A stretch of DNA of 64,000 nt from Shewanella psychrophila (lineage in GTDB: Bacteria > Pseudomonadota > Gammaproteobacteria > Enterobacterales > Shewanellaceae): the NCBI RefSeq assembly GCF_002005305.1, contig NZ_CP014782.1, positions 3,534,001 to 3,598,000 on the forward strand, read 5' to 3'. The position numbers and the translations under genes are program-made. Positions 7,508 through 17,400 of the stretch are shown piece after piece (the first letter of the stretch is position 1; each line of letters opens with the position of its first letter). The notes beneath the pieces were generated by a model. The model did not search any database. It saw only the letters and a program-made list of their open reading frames with translations, and had not been told where the DNA came from.

Positions 7508-9931
7508 TTAAAAATCCATTTCAGCCTCTTCCATCGACACCCCAAAAGGTATCACCTGCAATCGCCCATCAATTCTCATCAGGCGGAAAAATTGTGGTAA
7601 GTTAAAACGTTGCGTCGTGATATCAGGCTCTTCAAACGCATGAAAATGACTCACCTCACTCACCAACTCATCGACACTGGTTCCCTTCTGAATATAATGA
7701 TTTAACTCATTTTTTTCATTCAGAACAAATACATCTAAATCATTATCACTCTGACGCAAAAAGTATTGGATCGCTCCTCTGGCGGCAAAATCTTGGATCA
7801 CAGCTGGAACCTTAGTAAAAGGTTCATTACCTAAATTCGGTCTGGGTAGCTCGATCAACATACTCATGGTTAACTGCTGATAAAACGCTTTAGCGTCTTT
7901 AAGATCCTGATACACCATGCCTTTACTATTAAAAAACAGGCCATACTGCACTTTAGCCACCTTAAGTGGGTAGACTAATGTTGAAGAAGAGGACACTTTC
8001 CAGCTTAAACGCGCCGCTCGACGAACCAAGTTTTTAACCGTCTGTTCAAACTGATCTTGCAGCCTGGCTGAGCCACTCACCACTTCGACCTTCATATCTT
8101 CGGCCGAACGACGAATCCCCGGAGTAGTGAAGGCCAAAGCCTCTAATATGGCGAGCTCTCCATCGTAATGATGGCAATGCCACTCTCCCCATGAATTAAG
8201 ACAAAGAAGATCGATTGACTCCAACATATTTTGTTCGGCCCGACCCAAGGAAAAAATATTGGCATTGAGGTAATCAACCATGACCTCCTGCCCCTGCCAC
8301 TGGGACGTTGAATCACTGTTGAAATTGAGCATAAACACTAATTTTCGGTATTGCCACGGTTGATAGAGGTCCATCTTAGACACTCTCTTAGGAAGCGGTT
8401 CGAAAACGTCACTTAAACGCTGAGACGCCTTGATCAAACACACCGATTTCCGTTCACCATTAGCCAGTTCATACCAGCGAGTCATTTTTTCACTGACACC
8501 GTTCATCACCGCCCAGGCGAGTAACTTCGCTCGGCTCTTAGAACGGTAAACAGCCCTCTGCCCGATAAAGGCTTTCCGATTTGGTGGGCAACAATATAAA
8601 CAATACACTCCCAGGTTATGGCTGTAGACAATCGTCAACTCTTGCTCTGAGATCGAATCGCTCCAAAGCCGATTTAAGCTAATAAGCTGCTCGGTATCAC
8701 TACTAAAATAAGTATGAAGTTTTCGAGTCAGCAGACCCAGTTCAGATAATTTCAAACTCTCACTGAGTTTATGAGTCGATGCAAATTGCAGCAGTGTTTG
8801 ATAACAACCTAACATCAACTCATTCAGCTGCTCATTAAACCACTGCAGTTGGCCACAATGCCAACGCTCACAGTTATCTAATGTCTCTAACAGACTCTTG
8901 GACCAGTGCCAACTTTCGACCAGATGATTTAACTTATGATAACGCCAGTCTTGCGCTTGCTCAGGCTCACTTAGTCGGACACCGCACTTCAAATAAAAAC
9001 AACGCCGAGCTATCTCTAAACGACGAGGGTCATCTTGGGCGATTAAATAATTTTCTATCGATTCATAGAGCAAAAAATAACTATCGTTTGCCGATGAAAA
9101 GTCACCTTCTATTGTGTGTTGCCACACTTTTTCACTGATAAACTCGGTATTCGGGTATTGGGCAGCATAAGATTCGAGTAGTAAGACCTTCAAAAGCGCC
9201 TTGTGTGGCTTATCTAGCCCCTTATAAAGCTGCCAAAGTGAAGCACCAAAGTATTCACAAGCCGGGATTTGACTCACATCCCCTAAAAACAATAACTGCT
9301 GTGAGTCTTGAGCATTAGGCCACCAAGCAACTTTCTTACCTGCCAGACAAATCTGGCTGCGATAAAACTCTTCCAGTAATAACCAGTGCTGAGCACTACC
9401 ACTATGTTCGTTGCCTATGGCTCGCAGCGGCTCTGCTTTATCTTGAGAGCAAACAGAAAACTGTTCGGGATGAACCAGATAAAAGTTTACCTCTAGTCGA
9501 TACTGAGCAAACCATGTGGTCAATAAACCTGATTTGTCTTCGAGTAATCGGCACTCTTCCTTACTTAGCAGGCGATCGTGAACTAGCCACACATCGACAT
9601 CACTCTTGGGGTTTTGACCGAAGCTCGACATACTCCCCATGCTATACACCCCTTCGATAGCGGCCTGCTTAACGAGATGCACCATAGGTCTAACTAAACC
9701 TAAGGTGTCACAAGCCGCGAGCTCTTGCTCACTTGGTGCATACTCAAAAATACCTGATGGTGTCATAGGACCGTTATACCCAGGGTATCCTGCTCTGTGG
9801 TAATGCAAAAAAATAGGAATAAGACGAAGGAGATCTCTTTTCAGCGGAGACAATAATGCGAGAGCACGAGCCTGCCTGACACGATTTAATCGGTCTGCGG
9901 TTTCGATAATGTGATTCTGTTCATTGTTCAA
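7508..9931 (-). CDS. cyaA: Class I adenylate cyclase
   Basis: 807 residues (E. coli 848). The N-terminal catalytic half contains the nucleotidyltransferase motif VYSMGSMSSFGQNPKSDVDV with Gly99-Ser100 and the metal-binding Asp111 and Asp113. EEYFGASLWQLYK-type sequence (here EYFGASLWQLYKGLDKPHKA) and RRCFYLKCGVRLS are also class I signatures. The C-terminal part is the glucose-sensitive regulatory region. It makes cAMP for CRP. The start is TTG at 9931 with no obvious Shine-Dalgarno. E. coli cyaA also starts with UUG, which keeps expression low. A CRP-like site lies about 75-90 bp upstream in the divergent hemC interval, consistent with cAMP-CRP feedback. Confidence 0.96.
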   Translation of the reverse strand: MNNEQNHIIETADRLNRVRQARALALLSPLKRDLLRLIPIFLHYHRAGYPGYNGPMTPSGIFEYAPSEQELAACDTLGLVRPMVHLVKQAAIEGVYSMGSMSSFGQNPKSDVDVWLVHDRLLSKEECRLLEDKSGLLTTWFAQYRLEVNFYLVHPEQFSVCSQDKAEPLRAIGNEHSGSAQHWLLLEEFYRSQICLAGKKVAWWPNAQDSQQLLFLGDVSQIPACEYFGASLWQLYKGLDKPHKALLKVLLLESYAAQYPNTEFISEKVWQHTIEGDFSSANDSYFLLYESIENYLIAQDDPRRLEIARRCFYLKCGVRLSEPEQAQDWRYHKLNHLVESWHWSKSLLETLDNCERWHCGQLQWFNEQLNELMLGCYQTLLQFASTHKLSESLKLSELGLLTRKLHTYFSSDTEQLISLNRLWSDSISEQELTIVYSHNLGVYCLYCCPPNRKAFIGQRAVYRSKSRAKLLAWAVMNGVSEKMTRWYELANGERKSVCLIKASQRLSDVFEPLPKRVSKMDLYQPWQYRKLVFMLNFNSDSTSQWQGQEVMVDYLNANIFSLGRAEQNMLESIDLLCLNSWGEWHCHHYDGELAILEALAFTTPGIRRSAEDMKVEVVSGSARLQDQFEQTVKNLVRRAARLSWKVSSSSTLVYPLKVAKVQYGLFFNSKGMVYQDLKDAKAFYQQLTMSMLIELPRPNLGNEPFTKVPAVIQDFAARGAIQYFLRQSDNDLDVFVLNEKNELNHYIQKGTSVDELVSEVSHFHAFEEPDITTQRFNLPQFFRLMRIDGRLQVIPFGVSMEEAEMDF

Positions 9932-10002
9932 TAAGAGTCACGCCAAGGCAGTTTTGAGGAACAGCAGTAATGCTAACAGCTTTAACCACCACAAGGAATA
10001 AA

Positions 10003-10018
10003 TGCGACAATGATCACA
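10003..10018. promoter_or_regulatory. CRP-like binding site in the cyaA/hemC divergent region
   Basis: TGCGA (10003-10007), six bases, then TCACA (10014-10018). This is a one-mismatch match to TGTGA-N6-TCACA, with A/T flanks (AAA on the left, CTTTT on the right). cyaA is repressed by cAMP-CRP in E. coli, so the position makes sense. Effects on hemC are possible but not shown. Confidence 0.6.
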
Positions 10019-10133
10019 CTTTTAACTGAAGTCGTTTATGGGCAGAGTTCAAAGAATCAAACCCTGTTTGTTACATCTATTCCTGAGCAATGTTAGCATT
10101 AGTGCATCTAAGGCCTCTGATGGAACATCGAGC

Positions 10134-11063
10134 ATGTCTCAAAACGTCATTCGAATCGCAACACGTAAAAGCCCCCTTGCACTTTGGCAAGCAGAATTTG
10201 TAAAAGCAGAACTGGAAAATTTTCATCCAGATTTGACTGTTGAACTTCTCCCTATGAGTACTAAAGGTGACATAATCTTAGATACTCCATTGGCAAAAGT
10301 AGGTGGCAAAGGCTTGTTCGTTAAAGAACTTGAAGTCGCCATGCTTGAAAACAGAGCCGATATTGCCGTTCACTCGATAAAAGATGTACCGGTTGATTTC
10401 CCCGACGGCCTGGGACTCGAGGTTATTTGTGAACGTGAAGATCCACGTGATGCATTCGTCTCAAACAACTATAAGTCTATCGATGACCTCCCCCTAGGAG
10501 CAGTCGTTGGCACCTCGAGCTTACGACGCCAGTGCCAGATTAGAGGCATGCGCCCCGATCTGAAAATAACCGATCTTCGTGGTAACGTAGGCACACGCTT
10601 AGGTAAGCTAGATGCTGGAAATTATGATGCAATCATACTTGCCGCCGCAGGCCTTAAACGTCTAAAGCTTGAAGAGCGTATCACTAGCTTTATCTCAGCC
10701 GAAGATTCTTTACCCGCTAACGGCCAAGGCGCTGTAGGTATCGAATGTCGTACCGATGATGAGCGTGTAAAAGCTCTGCTAGCACCACTAGAACATGCAG
10801 AGACTCGCTACCGAGTGACCGCCGAGCGCGCGATGAATACTCACTTGGAAGGAGGATGTCAGGTACCTATTGGGGCATTCGCCGAAATCCAAGGTGATAC
10901 ACTAACATTACGTGGTTTAGTGGGTAATCCCGATGGTAGCAAAATAATAACAGGCACAAGTGTTGGCCCAAAGTCTGATGCTAAGTCGATAGGAATTTCA
11001 CTGGCAGAAGAACTGCTTAGCAAAGGGGCAAAAGAGATTCTTGATGCCGTTTATATCAAGTAA
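10134..11063 (+). CDS. hemC: Porphobilinogen deaminase (hydroxymethylbilane synthase)
   Basis: 309 residues from ATG 10134 (MSQNVIRIATRKSPLALWQAEF), close to the E. coli 313. The cysteine that holds the dipyrromethane cofactor is Cys242 in HLEGGCQVPIGAFA. The catalytic Asp lies in AVHSIKDVPVDFPDG, and the substrate-binding arginines in GTSSLRRQCQIRG and DLRGNVGTRLGKL. It joins four porphobilinogens into hydroxymethylbilane. An upstream in-frame ATG at 10038 would add 32 residues not found in the family, so I do not use it. First gene of hemC-hemD-hemX-hemY. Confidence 0.97.
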   Translation: MSQNVIRIATRKSPLALWQAEFVKAELENFHPDLTVELLPMSTKGDIILDTPLAKVGGKGLFVKELEVAMLENRADIAVHSIKDVPVDFPDGLGLEVICEREDPRDAFVSNNYKSIDDLPLGAVVGTSSLRRQCQIRGMRPDLKITDLRGNVGTRLGKLDAGNYDAIILAAAGLKRLKLEERITSFISAEDSLPANGQGAVGIECRTDDERVKALLAPLEHAETRYRVTAERAMNTHLEGGCQVPIGAFAEIQGDTLTLRGLVGNPDGSKIITGTSVGPKSDAKSIGISLAEELLSKGAKEILDAVYIK

Positions 11064-11108
11064 TTGATGCTTTTGTAGTGAGTAGCGATCAATGACACCT
11101 GACTTGCC

Positions 11109-11837
11109 ATGAAAGTATTACTGACCCGCCCACAAGGGCGAAATCAATTGATGGTTGAGGCGCTGACTTCCAGAGGCGTCTCCCATATGGTCACGCCTTT
11201 ACTTCAGGTAGAAGCGACTCAAACAGAACACAAAAGTCACGGCATGGCTTTATTGCAGCATGCCGATATCATCATATTTATCAGCACCAATGCAGTAAAA
11301 TTTGCCGCTAAAGCCATAAAGCAAACCTGGCCCTCCAAGACGCAGTTTTACGCAGTCGGTGAAGCAACCCTTAAAGCACTATCGCAATGTGGGATCTCAG
11401 CCCAAGAAGCCCCTCAAGATAGCCAACAAACCGAAGGGTTACTCACACTTCCTAAGCTCCAATCACTTTCAAAAAAGAAAATTGTCATCGTCAGAGGCGT
11501 CGGAGGACGGGAGGCACTGGCTAGTGAGCTAACCCATAGAGGCGCCGATGTTAGCTATTGGGAAGTGTATCGCAGAACATGCCCAACATTAACATCAGTA
11601 AGCAATGCACAAGCCTGGCAGCACGCCAAAATAGACACAATAGTCGTCACCAGTGGCGAGATTCTCGATAACCTAATCAAACTTGTACCAAAAGAGTTAT
11701 TTGCTTGGCTGCGTGCATGTCATATTATAGTCCCTAGCTCACGAGTACAGGAGCAAGCTATTGCCAATGGATTTCAGCACGTTACCAATGCAAAAGCGGC
11801 AAATTGTAAGGCAGTGCTTGCAGCCCTAGGCTTGTAA
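11109..11837 (+). CDS. hemD: Uroporphyrinogen-III synthase
   Basis: 242 residues in two similar Rossmann-like halves joined by a hinge. MKVLLTRPQGRNQLMVEAL, ADIIIFISTNAVKFAAK, FYAVGEATLKALSQCGI and KIVIVRGVGGREALASEL are typical of this weakly conserved family, and the C-terminal half has TIVVTSGEILDNL. It closes and inverts ring D of hydroxymethylbilane to give uroporphyrinogen III. Identity rests on these motifs plus its fixed place after hemC. Confidence 0.94.
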   Translation: MKVLLTRPQGRNQLMVEALTSRGVSHMVTPLLQVEATQTEHKSHGMALLQHADIIIFISTNAVKFAAKAIKQTWPSKTQFYAVGEATLKALSQCGISAQEAPQDSQQTEGLLTLPKLQSLSKKKIVIVRGVGGREALASELTHRGADVSYWEVYRRTCPTLTSVSNAQAWQHAKIDTIVVTSGEILDNLIKLVPKELFAWLRACHIIVPSSRVQEQAIANGFQHVTNAKAANCKAVLAALGL

Positions 11838-11901
11838 AGTTCGCCTGTTAACGCGCTAAACTCGTCATTTTTGTAGCTGTATTGCTTTAAGGGACTGTTT
11901 A

Positions 11902-13044
11902 ATGGACAAGAAAAAATTAGATGATAACGCTGTAGAAGCACCAACAGAGTTAAGCTCTGAAGCTGATGCTAATAAGGCAGCTCTAGCAGTCAAAGAAGCA
12001 GATACCACGTCAGACACTCGCGTCGAGCGTTCCGGTGTCTCTTGGGGATTCCTATTCAACCTGATTTTTATCTTACTACTGACTTTTGCGACTGGCGGTG
12101 GAGGCTACTATCTCTACCAGGAAATTGCAGTTCAAAAAGATAAAGCTCAAGCGCTATCAGTTGAACTCAAACAAGCCTTGAGTGAACCAGCCCAACATAT
12201 TTCCAGACTCGAAAGAGAACAAAAGCAACTCGCCAGCAGCACAAACTCAGGCATAGACAAACTGAAAAATAATCAGCTTCAACTGAGTGATAGAGTCGCC
12301 AAACTTGCTCAACGTAATCCCAACCACTGGATGGCAGAGGAAGCAAAATACCTGGTCAGAATGGCGGGGAGTAAGCTTTGGCTTGAAAAAGATCCCAGCA
12401 CATCGGCTAGCTTACTCAAGGCGGCAGATGACCGCATAGAGTCGATGAAAGATCCCTCGCTAACCCCCTTGAGAAAAGCGTTAGCGGCCGATATAGCATC
12501 GGTTTCCGCGATTAAGAGTACCGACATTGCCGGCACCGTACTGACCCTAGATAACATGATAGAACACCTAAACCAGCTTCCATTAAATAGAGTCGATGTA
12601 ACCAATGCGGCCAATCGCCCTACCAACCCAGAGATGAGTGAGTCGATAGATGACTGGCAAGAGAATCTAGCTAAATCCTGGAAAGCGTTTATGGACGATT
12701 TTGTGGTCATTCGCAAAAGAACCACAGATATCACGCCTATACTCACGCCAGATCAACAATGGTACCTAGTTGAAAATATCAGAAATAAGCTACTTCAATC
12801 TCAGCTTGCGCTATACCGACAAGATCAGGTTAATTACCGTCAATCTTTGACCCTGGCCAGAAAGTGGATTTATCAGTACTTTGATCTTAGCAAGGCTCAA
12901 ACTGAAGAAACATTAGCTGCACTCGATGCATTAAGCACCTTAGAAATACAGACACCGGGTATTAACCACTTTCAATCGACTCCTATGCTCCAGCAGTTAG
13001 CTACCCATGGTAACTTAATGGTGACTGAAGAGGTTTCCCTATGA
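11902..13044 (+). CDS. hemX: HemX family membrane protein
   Basis: 380 residues. Acidic/Ala-rich cytoplasmic head (1-45), one transmembrane segment (about 48-72: WGFLFNLIFILLLTFATGGG), then a coiled coil (about 78-135) and a helical periplasmic domain containing NPNHWMAEEAKYLVRMAG, the conserved HemX core. The name comes from its operon. In E. coli it was annotated as a possible uroporphyrinogen-III methyltransferase, but this fold has no SAM-binding motif, so that activity is doubtful. Its stop overlaps the hemY start by four bases. Confidence 0.9.
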   Translation: MDKKKLDDNAVEAPTELSSEADANKAALAVKEADTTSDTRVERSGVSWGFLFNLIFILLLTFATGGGGYYLYQEIAVQKDKAQALSVELKQALSEPAQHISRLEREQKQLASSTNSGIDKLKNNQLQLSDRVAKLAQRNPNHWMAEEAKYLVRMAGSKLWLEKDPSTSASLLKAADDRIESMKDPSLTPLRKALAADIASVSAIKSTDIAGTVLTLDNMIEHLNQLPLNRVDVTNAANRPTNPEMSESIDDWQENLAKSWKAFMDDFVVIRKRTTDITPILTPDQQWYLVENIRNKLLQSQLALYRQDQVNYRQSLTLARKWIYQYFDLSKAQTEETLAALDALSTLEIQTPGINHFQSTPMLQQLATHGNLMVTEEVSL

Positions 13045-14210
13045 CACGTGTATTGATCTATCTGGGAATTATTTTATTCGGTCTCTGTATCAGTCCTTTT
13101 TTCGAAGGCATGAATGGCTATCTATATTTCACTATCTGGGACTACGAAGTTGAAACGGGTGTCGTTTTTGCTGTTATCGCCCTCATCATTTTTTACGGTG
13201 TACTACAGCTCGCTGAGTGGGTGATTATTTTCATACTTAACCTGTTACTCAGCAGTCGTTTACTCCCCGAAAAGTGGCGCAAGAAAGCCGCAAGAAAACA
13301 CACGCTAGTGGGAGCGCTCGCTTTAGCGGAAGAGGATTGGTCCTCAGCCGAAAAAGCCATGATTAAAGGTGCTGAAAAAGGTGAACTACCTACCCTTAAC
13401 TTACTTGCCGCAGCCAGAGCTGCACAGCATCAAAACAATACGGAATCACGAGACAAATACCTACAACAAGCGGAACAGGAGCCATTGGCAAGCAAGGCCG
13501 TGGGCACTAGCCGCACCCGATATTTACTCCAGCAAGGAGAACTAGACCAAGCTAGAGTAGAGCTAAATAAACTCTCTCCAACGAGTAAGAGCAAACAACC
13601 CGTCTTAAAATTAGCCTTAGAGTTATATCAAGCACAAGCCGACTGGAATGCACTAAAACTACTGCTCCCCATAATTAAGAAGCGTCAAGTGCTTAGTGAT
13701 GATAATTACCAAGAACTCAGCATTCTCACTAATAAAGCTTTACTTATTCAAGCCCAATCCAACAGTGAACAAGAGTTAGAAAAAGTATGGCACTGGTTAA
13801 GCCGAGCCGAACGAAAAGAGCCACAATACATAGCCAGCTACTGCCTAGGTTTAAATAAATTTAACCGTGAGACAGAAGCTAAAAAACTCTTAATGAAACA
13901 GATAAAGAGCAGACTTTGTTCAGAGACTTCTTTGGCACTTGCTGAGATATTGTCTCCGGCTGACGTCGAAGAAAGGAAACAGATATTTGCACTTGAGAAA
14001 AAGTACGGTGAAGAGCTCAATTTCCAAATATTACAGGCCAAGCTCCATTCGCAAAATAAAGATTATCGTCAAGCCATGACATACTGGAAAAAAGTTTGCC
14101 ATCAACAGCCAAGTAAAGAGTTCTGGCTGGCCTTAGGTGAGACCCATGAGCATCTTGGCGAGCAAAATGGGGCAATTCAAAGCTACCGACAAGCCGCTAA
14201 CACTGGTTAA
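13041..14210 (+). CDS. hemY: HemY family TPR membrane protein
   Basis: 389 residues. Two N-terminal transmembrane segments (about 4-22 and 38-65) are followed by a cytoplasmic helical repeat domain with TPR-like pairs (LAEEDWSSAEKAMIKGAEKG and YRQAMTYWKKVCHQQPSKEFW, then LALGETHEHLGE). HemY of proteobacteria is a membrane TPR protein associated with late haem synthesis; it is unrelated to the Bacillus oxidase of the same name. Translationally coupled to hemX by a 4-bp overlap and followed by a terminator. In S. oneidensis, from memory, bpfA follows directly; here an extra adhesin-Tad module intervenes. Confidence 0.9.
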   Translation: MTRVLIYLGIILFGLCISPFFEGMNGYLYFTIWDYEVETGVVFAVIALIIFYGVLQLAEWVIIFILNLLLSSRLLPEKWRKKAARKHTLVGALALAEEDWSSAEKAMIKGAEKGELPTLNLLAAARAAQHQNNTESRDKYLQQAEQEPLASKAVGTSRTRYLLQQGELDQARVELNKLSPTSKSKQPVLKLALELYQAQADWNALKLLLPIIKKRQVLSDDNYQELSILTNKALLIQAQSNSEQELEKVWHWLSRAERKEPQYIASYCLGLNKFNRETEAKKLLMKQIKSRLCSETSLALAEILSPADVEERKQIFALEKKYGEELNFQILQAKLHSQNKDYRQAMTYWKKVCHQQPSKEFWLALGETHEHLGEQNGAIQSYRQAANTG

Positions 14211-14233
14211 TTCTTATACGATTATTAACTAAC

Positions 14234-14260
14234 AAAGTCACCTTCTAGGTGGCTTTTTTA
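14234..14260 (+). terminator. Intrinsic terminator after hemY
   Basis: Stem AAGTCACC / GGTGGCTT (one G-T pair) with a TTCTA loop, followed by a T run (14253-14259). It ends the hemCDXY operon and separates it from the adhesin locus. Confidence 0.85.
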
Positions 14261-14493
14261 TTTAGAACTGTAACCTAGCTCATTTCAACAATGCCAAACA
14301 GCTGAATAACTTTTAGTTTTTAGTTTTCCCTCATACAAACCCAATATTCATGCCATCTGTAGCTAATAGTCATTAATTTGACTCACAGTCAATTAGAGCC
14401 ACACTCAAAACAATATGTGTAATAGCAGAAATTTATTTCTGATCAATCAATTTGCAGCTGACGTCATGGAAAAATCGGCTCTAGGATATGGTT
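14261..14493 (+). promoter_or_regulatory. 233-bp leader region of the first adhesin
   Basis: A/T-rich interval without genes. It contains a 6-bp inverted repeat TTGACT-cac-AGTCAA (14378-14392) and an 8-bp palindrome TGACGTCA (14459-14466) about 28 bp ahead of the chosen start. Both could be regulator sites, but I cannot match them to a known regulator. No convincing -35/-10 pair was found. Low-confidence description of a region that must hold the promoter unless the adhesin is read through from hemY. Confidence 0.3.
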
Positions 14494-17400
14494 ATGGGTG
14501 TTTCAGTAGCTAAACAGGACGCAGTTGTCACTAATCTTGTGGGTCAATTAAAGGCCAAAGATGAGCAAGGGAATATCAGAGATGTGACTATAGGCGATCT
14601 CATTAGAGATGGTGAACAACTGATCTTTTCTCCAAACTCTCAGTTCATCTTACAGATGGCTGATGGAACGATAATTACAGAGACAAACTTTGCCGAGCCG
14701 ATACCTGAAATCTCCTTAGGAGCAGCGCCTGAATTTGCTACTGCACCAGTGTCTGCAGATGCTGAAATCGCCGCCTTACAAGCACAAATTTTAGCGGGTG
14801 AAGATCCTACCGCTGGCCTACCAGAAACTGCGGCAGGGACTGCAGCCGGTGGTGGTGGAGGAAATGAAGGAGGCTCCGACTATATCACCTTAGGTAGAAC
14901 AGGTGATGAAACATTAGCAGGAGCCGGATATGACACAGCTGGATTCGAATTAGCTCCCGCCCCCACAGAAGACTCCCTAATTTTAACTGCTGAAATTCCA
15001 GATCTCCCAACAATAGGTGCAAGTAGTATTACTTTATTTGAAGCTAACTTATCGCTAGGTTCAAACCCGTTAGTAACAGATTTAACTCAATCAGACAGCC
15101 TGTTAATTGATGCAGAAGCTGGCGTAGGTATCCTAACCATTAATGGCATAGACATTGTTGTTGGAGGGATATTTGTTGGCCCTATAACAATAACAACAGA
15201 TAACGGCGAATTAGTGCTCACCAGCTTCGACCCTGATACCAATGCGCTTGACTATAACTTCACTCTAACCAGCGGCGTAGACAATTCGATATCCGATCCT
15301 TTCTCACAAACCTTTACCGCTTTAGTGACTGATCTTGCTGATAATACTACAACGTCTACCATCACAGTAAATATCGTCGACGATAATCCGAGCGGTGTAG
15401 ATGATACGAACAACGTCTCAGAAGATGGCGATACTTCAATTGCTGGCAATGTTTTACTTAACGATACCCAAGGTGCCGATTCGGCAGTCCTGTCGCAAAT
15501 TACTAATTCTGACGGAACCACTGTTGCAGTGTCAGACGCTACAGGGATTTCAGGTAGCTTTGGTCTATTACAAATTTCTGCAGACGGCAGTTATACCTAT
15601 CAGTTAGATAACTCATTAGATAACATACAGGCACTAGCGGAAGGAGAGCAAGTCACTGAAACATTTACCTATCAGTTGACCGATACCGACGGTGACAGTG
15701 TACTGGTGACCCTTGCAATCACAATCACAGGCACTAACGATGATCCCGTTATCGTCATAGTTGATCCTGGTGATCCTGACGATCCCGATGGTCCTATCCC
15801 TGCCGGCAACGAAGGTTTAGTCATCGAATCAGGTAATGAGGATGACGGTACAATAATTCCTGGTGTAGTCACGGCAACAGGTAGCTTAGCTGGCACAGAT
15901 GTCGATAATGGGGCTGTTTTAACTTGGAGCGGTGACCCTAACGGAGAGTTCGGTAGTTTAGTCATTGACCCGGTAACTGGCGAATGGACTTATAGCCTAG
16001 ATAATTCATTGGCGGATAGCTTAGCCGAAGGCGATGCAGTTCAAGATATTTTCATTGTCACTGTTACAGATGAGTTAGGCGCAACATCAACACAACAAAT
16101 AACAATAACAGTCAACGGAACCAACGACTCCCCAATAATTACCTCATCTGAAGTTGACGCAACTGGAAGTGTCAGTGAACTAGAGTCTGAGGAGCCTCTC
16201 ACAACGATTCAAAGCACAACAGGTACTTTAGCGGCAACCGATGTGGATTCAGGGGCTGTACTGAGTTGGAGTGGTAACGATAATTCAGCTTTGGGTAGCT
16301 TTGTCATTGACCCAAATACAGCCGAGTGGACCTACACCTTAGATAATGCAGCAGCAGACAGCCTAGCTGAAGGTGAGCAGGTCGAAGAGACCTTCCTCGT
16401 CACTGTCACCGACGAATTCGGTGCGACAGATACTCAACTCGTCTCAATCACTGTTACAGGTGCCAACGATAACCCTATCATCACCCCACCTCCAGAAGAA
16501 CAAGAGGGTGATGGTTACGATACTGGCACAGTGATCGAAGCCGGTAATCTCGATGATGGCACAGTAGTTTCCGGCTTCCCAACAGCAACAGGTATGCTCG
16601 AAGCCACCGATGTAGATAACGGCGCAGTACTCACCTGGAGTGGTGATGCAACTGGCAGCTTGGGCAGCTTCTCTATAGACCCAGATAGCGGCGAGTGGCT
16701 CTTTAACTTAGACAACGATGCATCCGACAGTTTAGCCGAAGGACAATCCACTCAAGAGCAGTTTCTGGTCACGGTCACCGATGAATTTGGCGGCACAGAT
16801 ACCCAACTAGTAACCATCACCATCATAGGTACTAACGATAGCCCTATTATCACATCTTCTGTTAGTGACGCCACTGGGGCGGTAACTGAATTTGATGAAG
16901 ATGAACAACAGCAAACTGGTGAGCAAGTTGCAACTGGTACACTTACTGCCACCGATGTCGATTCAGGTGCAGTGCTGAGTTGGAGTGGAGATGATACTTC
17001 AGCCTTAGGTAGCTTTGTTATTGACCCAAGCAGTGGCGAGTGGACTTATACCTTAGACAATGATGCATCAAACAGCCTCGCACAAAACGAGCAAGTCGTT
17101 GAAAACTTCCTAGTCACAGTTACAGATGAGTTCGGTGCAACCGATACGCAACTTGTCACAATTACCATCACGGGTACCAACGATAATCCCATTATTACCC
17201 CTCCACCTGAAGAGCAAGAAGGTGAAGGCTACGATACGGGTACAGTGATCGAAGCTGGTAACCTCGATGATGGTACTGTCGTTCCCGGCTTCCCAACAGC
17301 TACTGGCATGCTCGAAGCGACCGATGTAGATAACGGCGCAGTACTCACCTGGAGTGGTGATGCAACTGGCAGCTTAGGCAGCTTCTCTATAGACCCAGAT

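Noticed and set aside
10038..10133. Upstream start of hemC at 10038
   Set aside because: Adds 32 residues not found in HemC; MSQNVIRIATRK is the normal N terminus.
14378..14466. TTGACT-cac-AGTCAA and TGACGTCA as assigned regulator sites
   Set aside because: Real palindromes, but I cannot link them to a regulator; listed only in the leader description.
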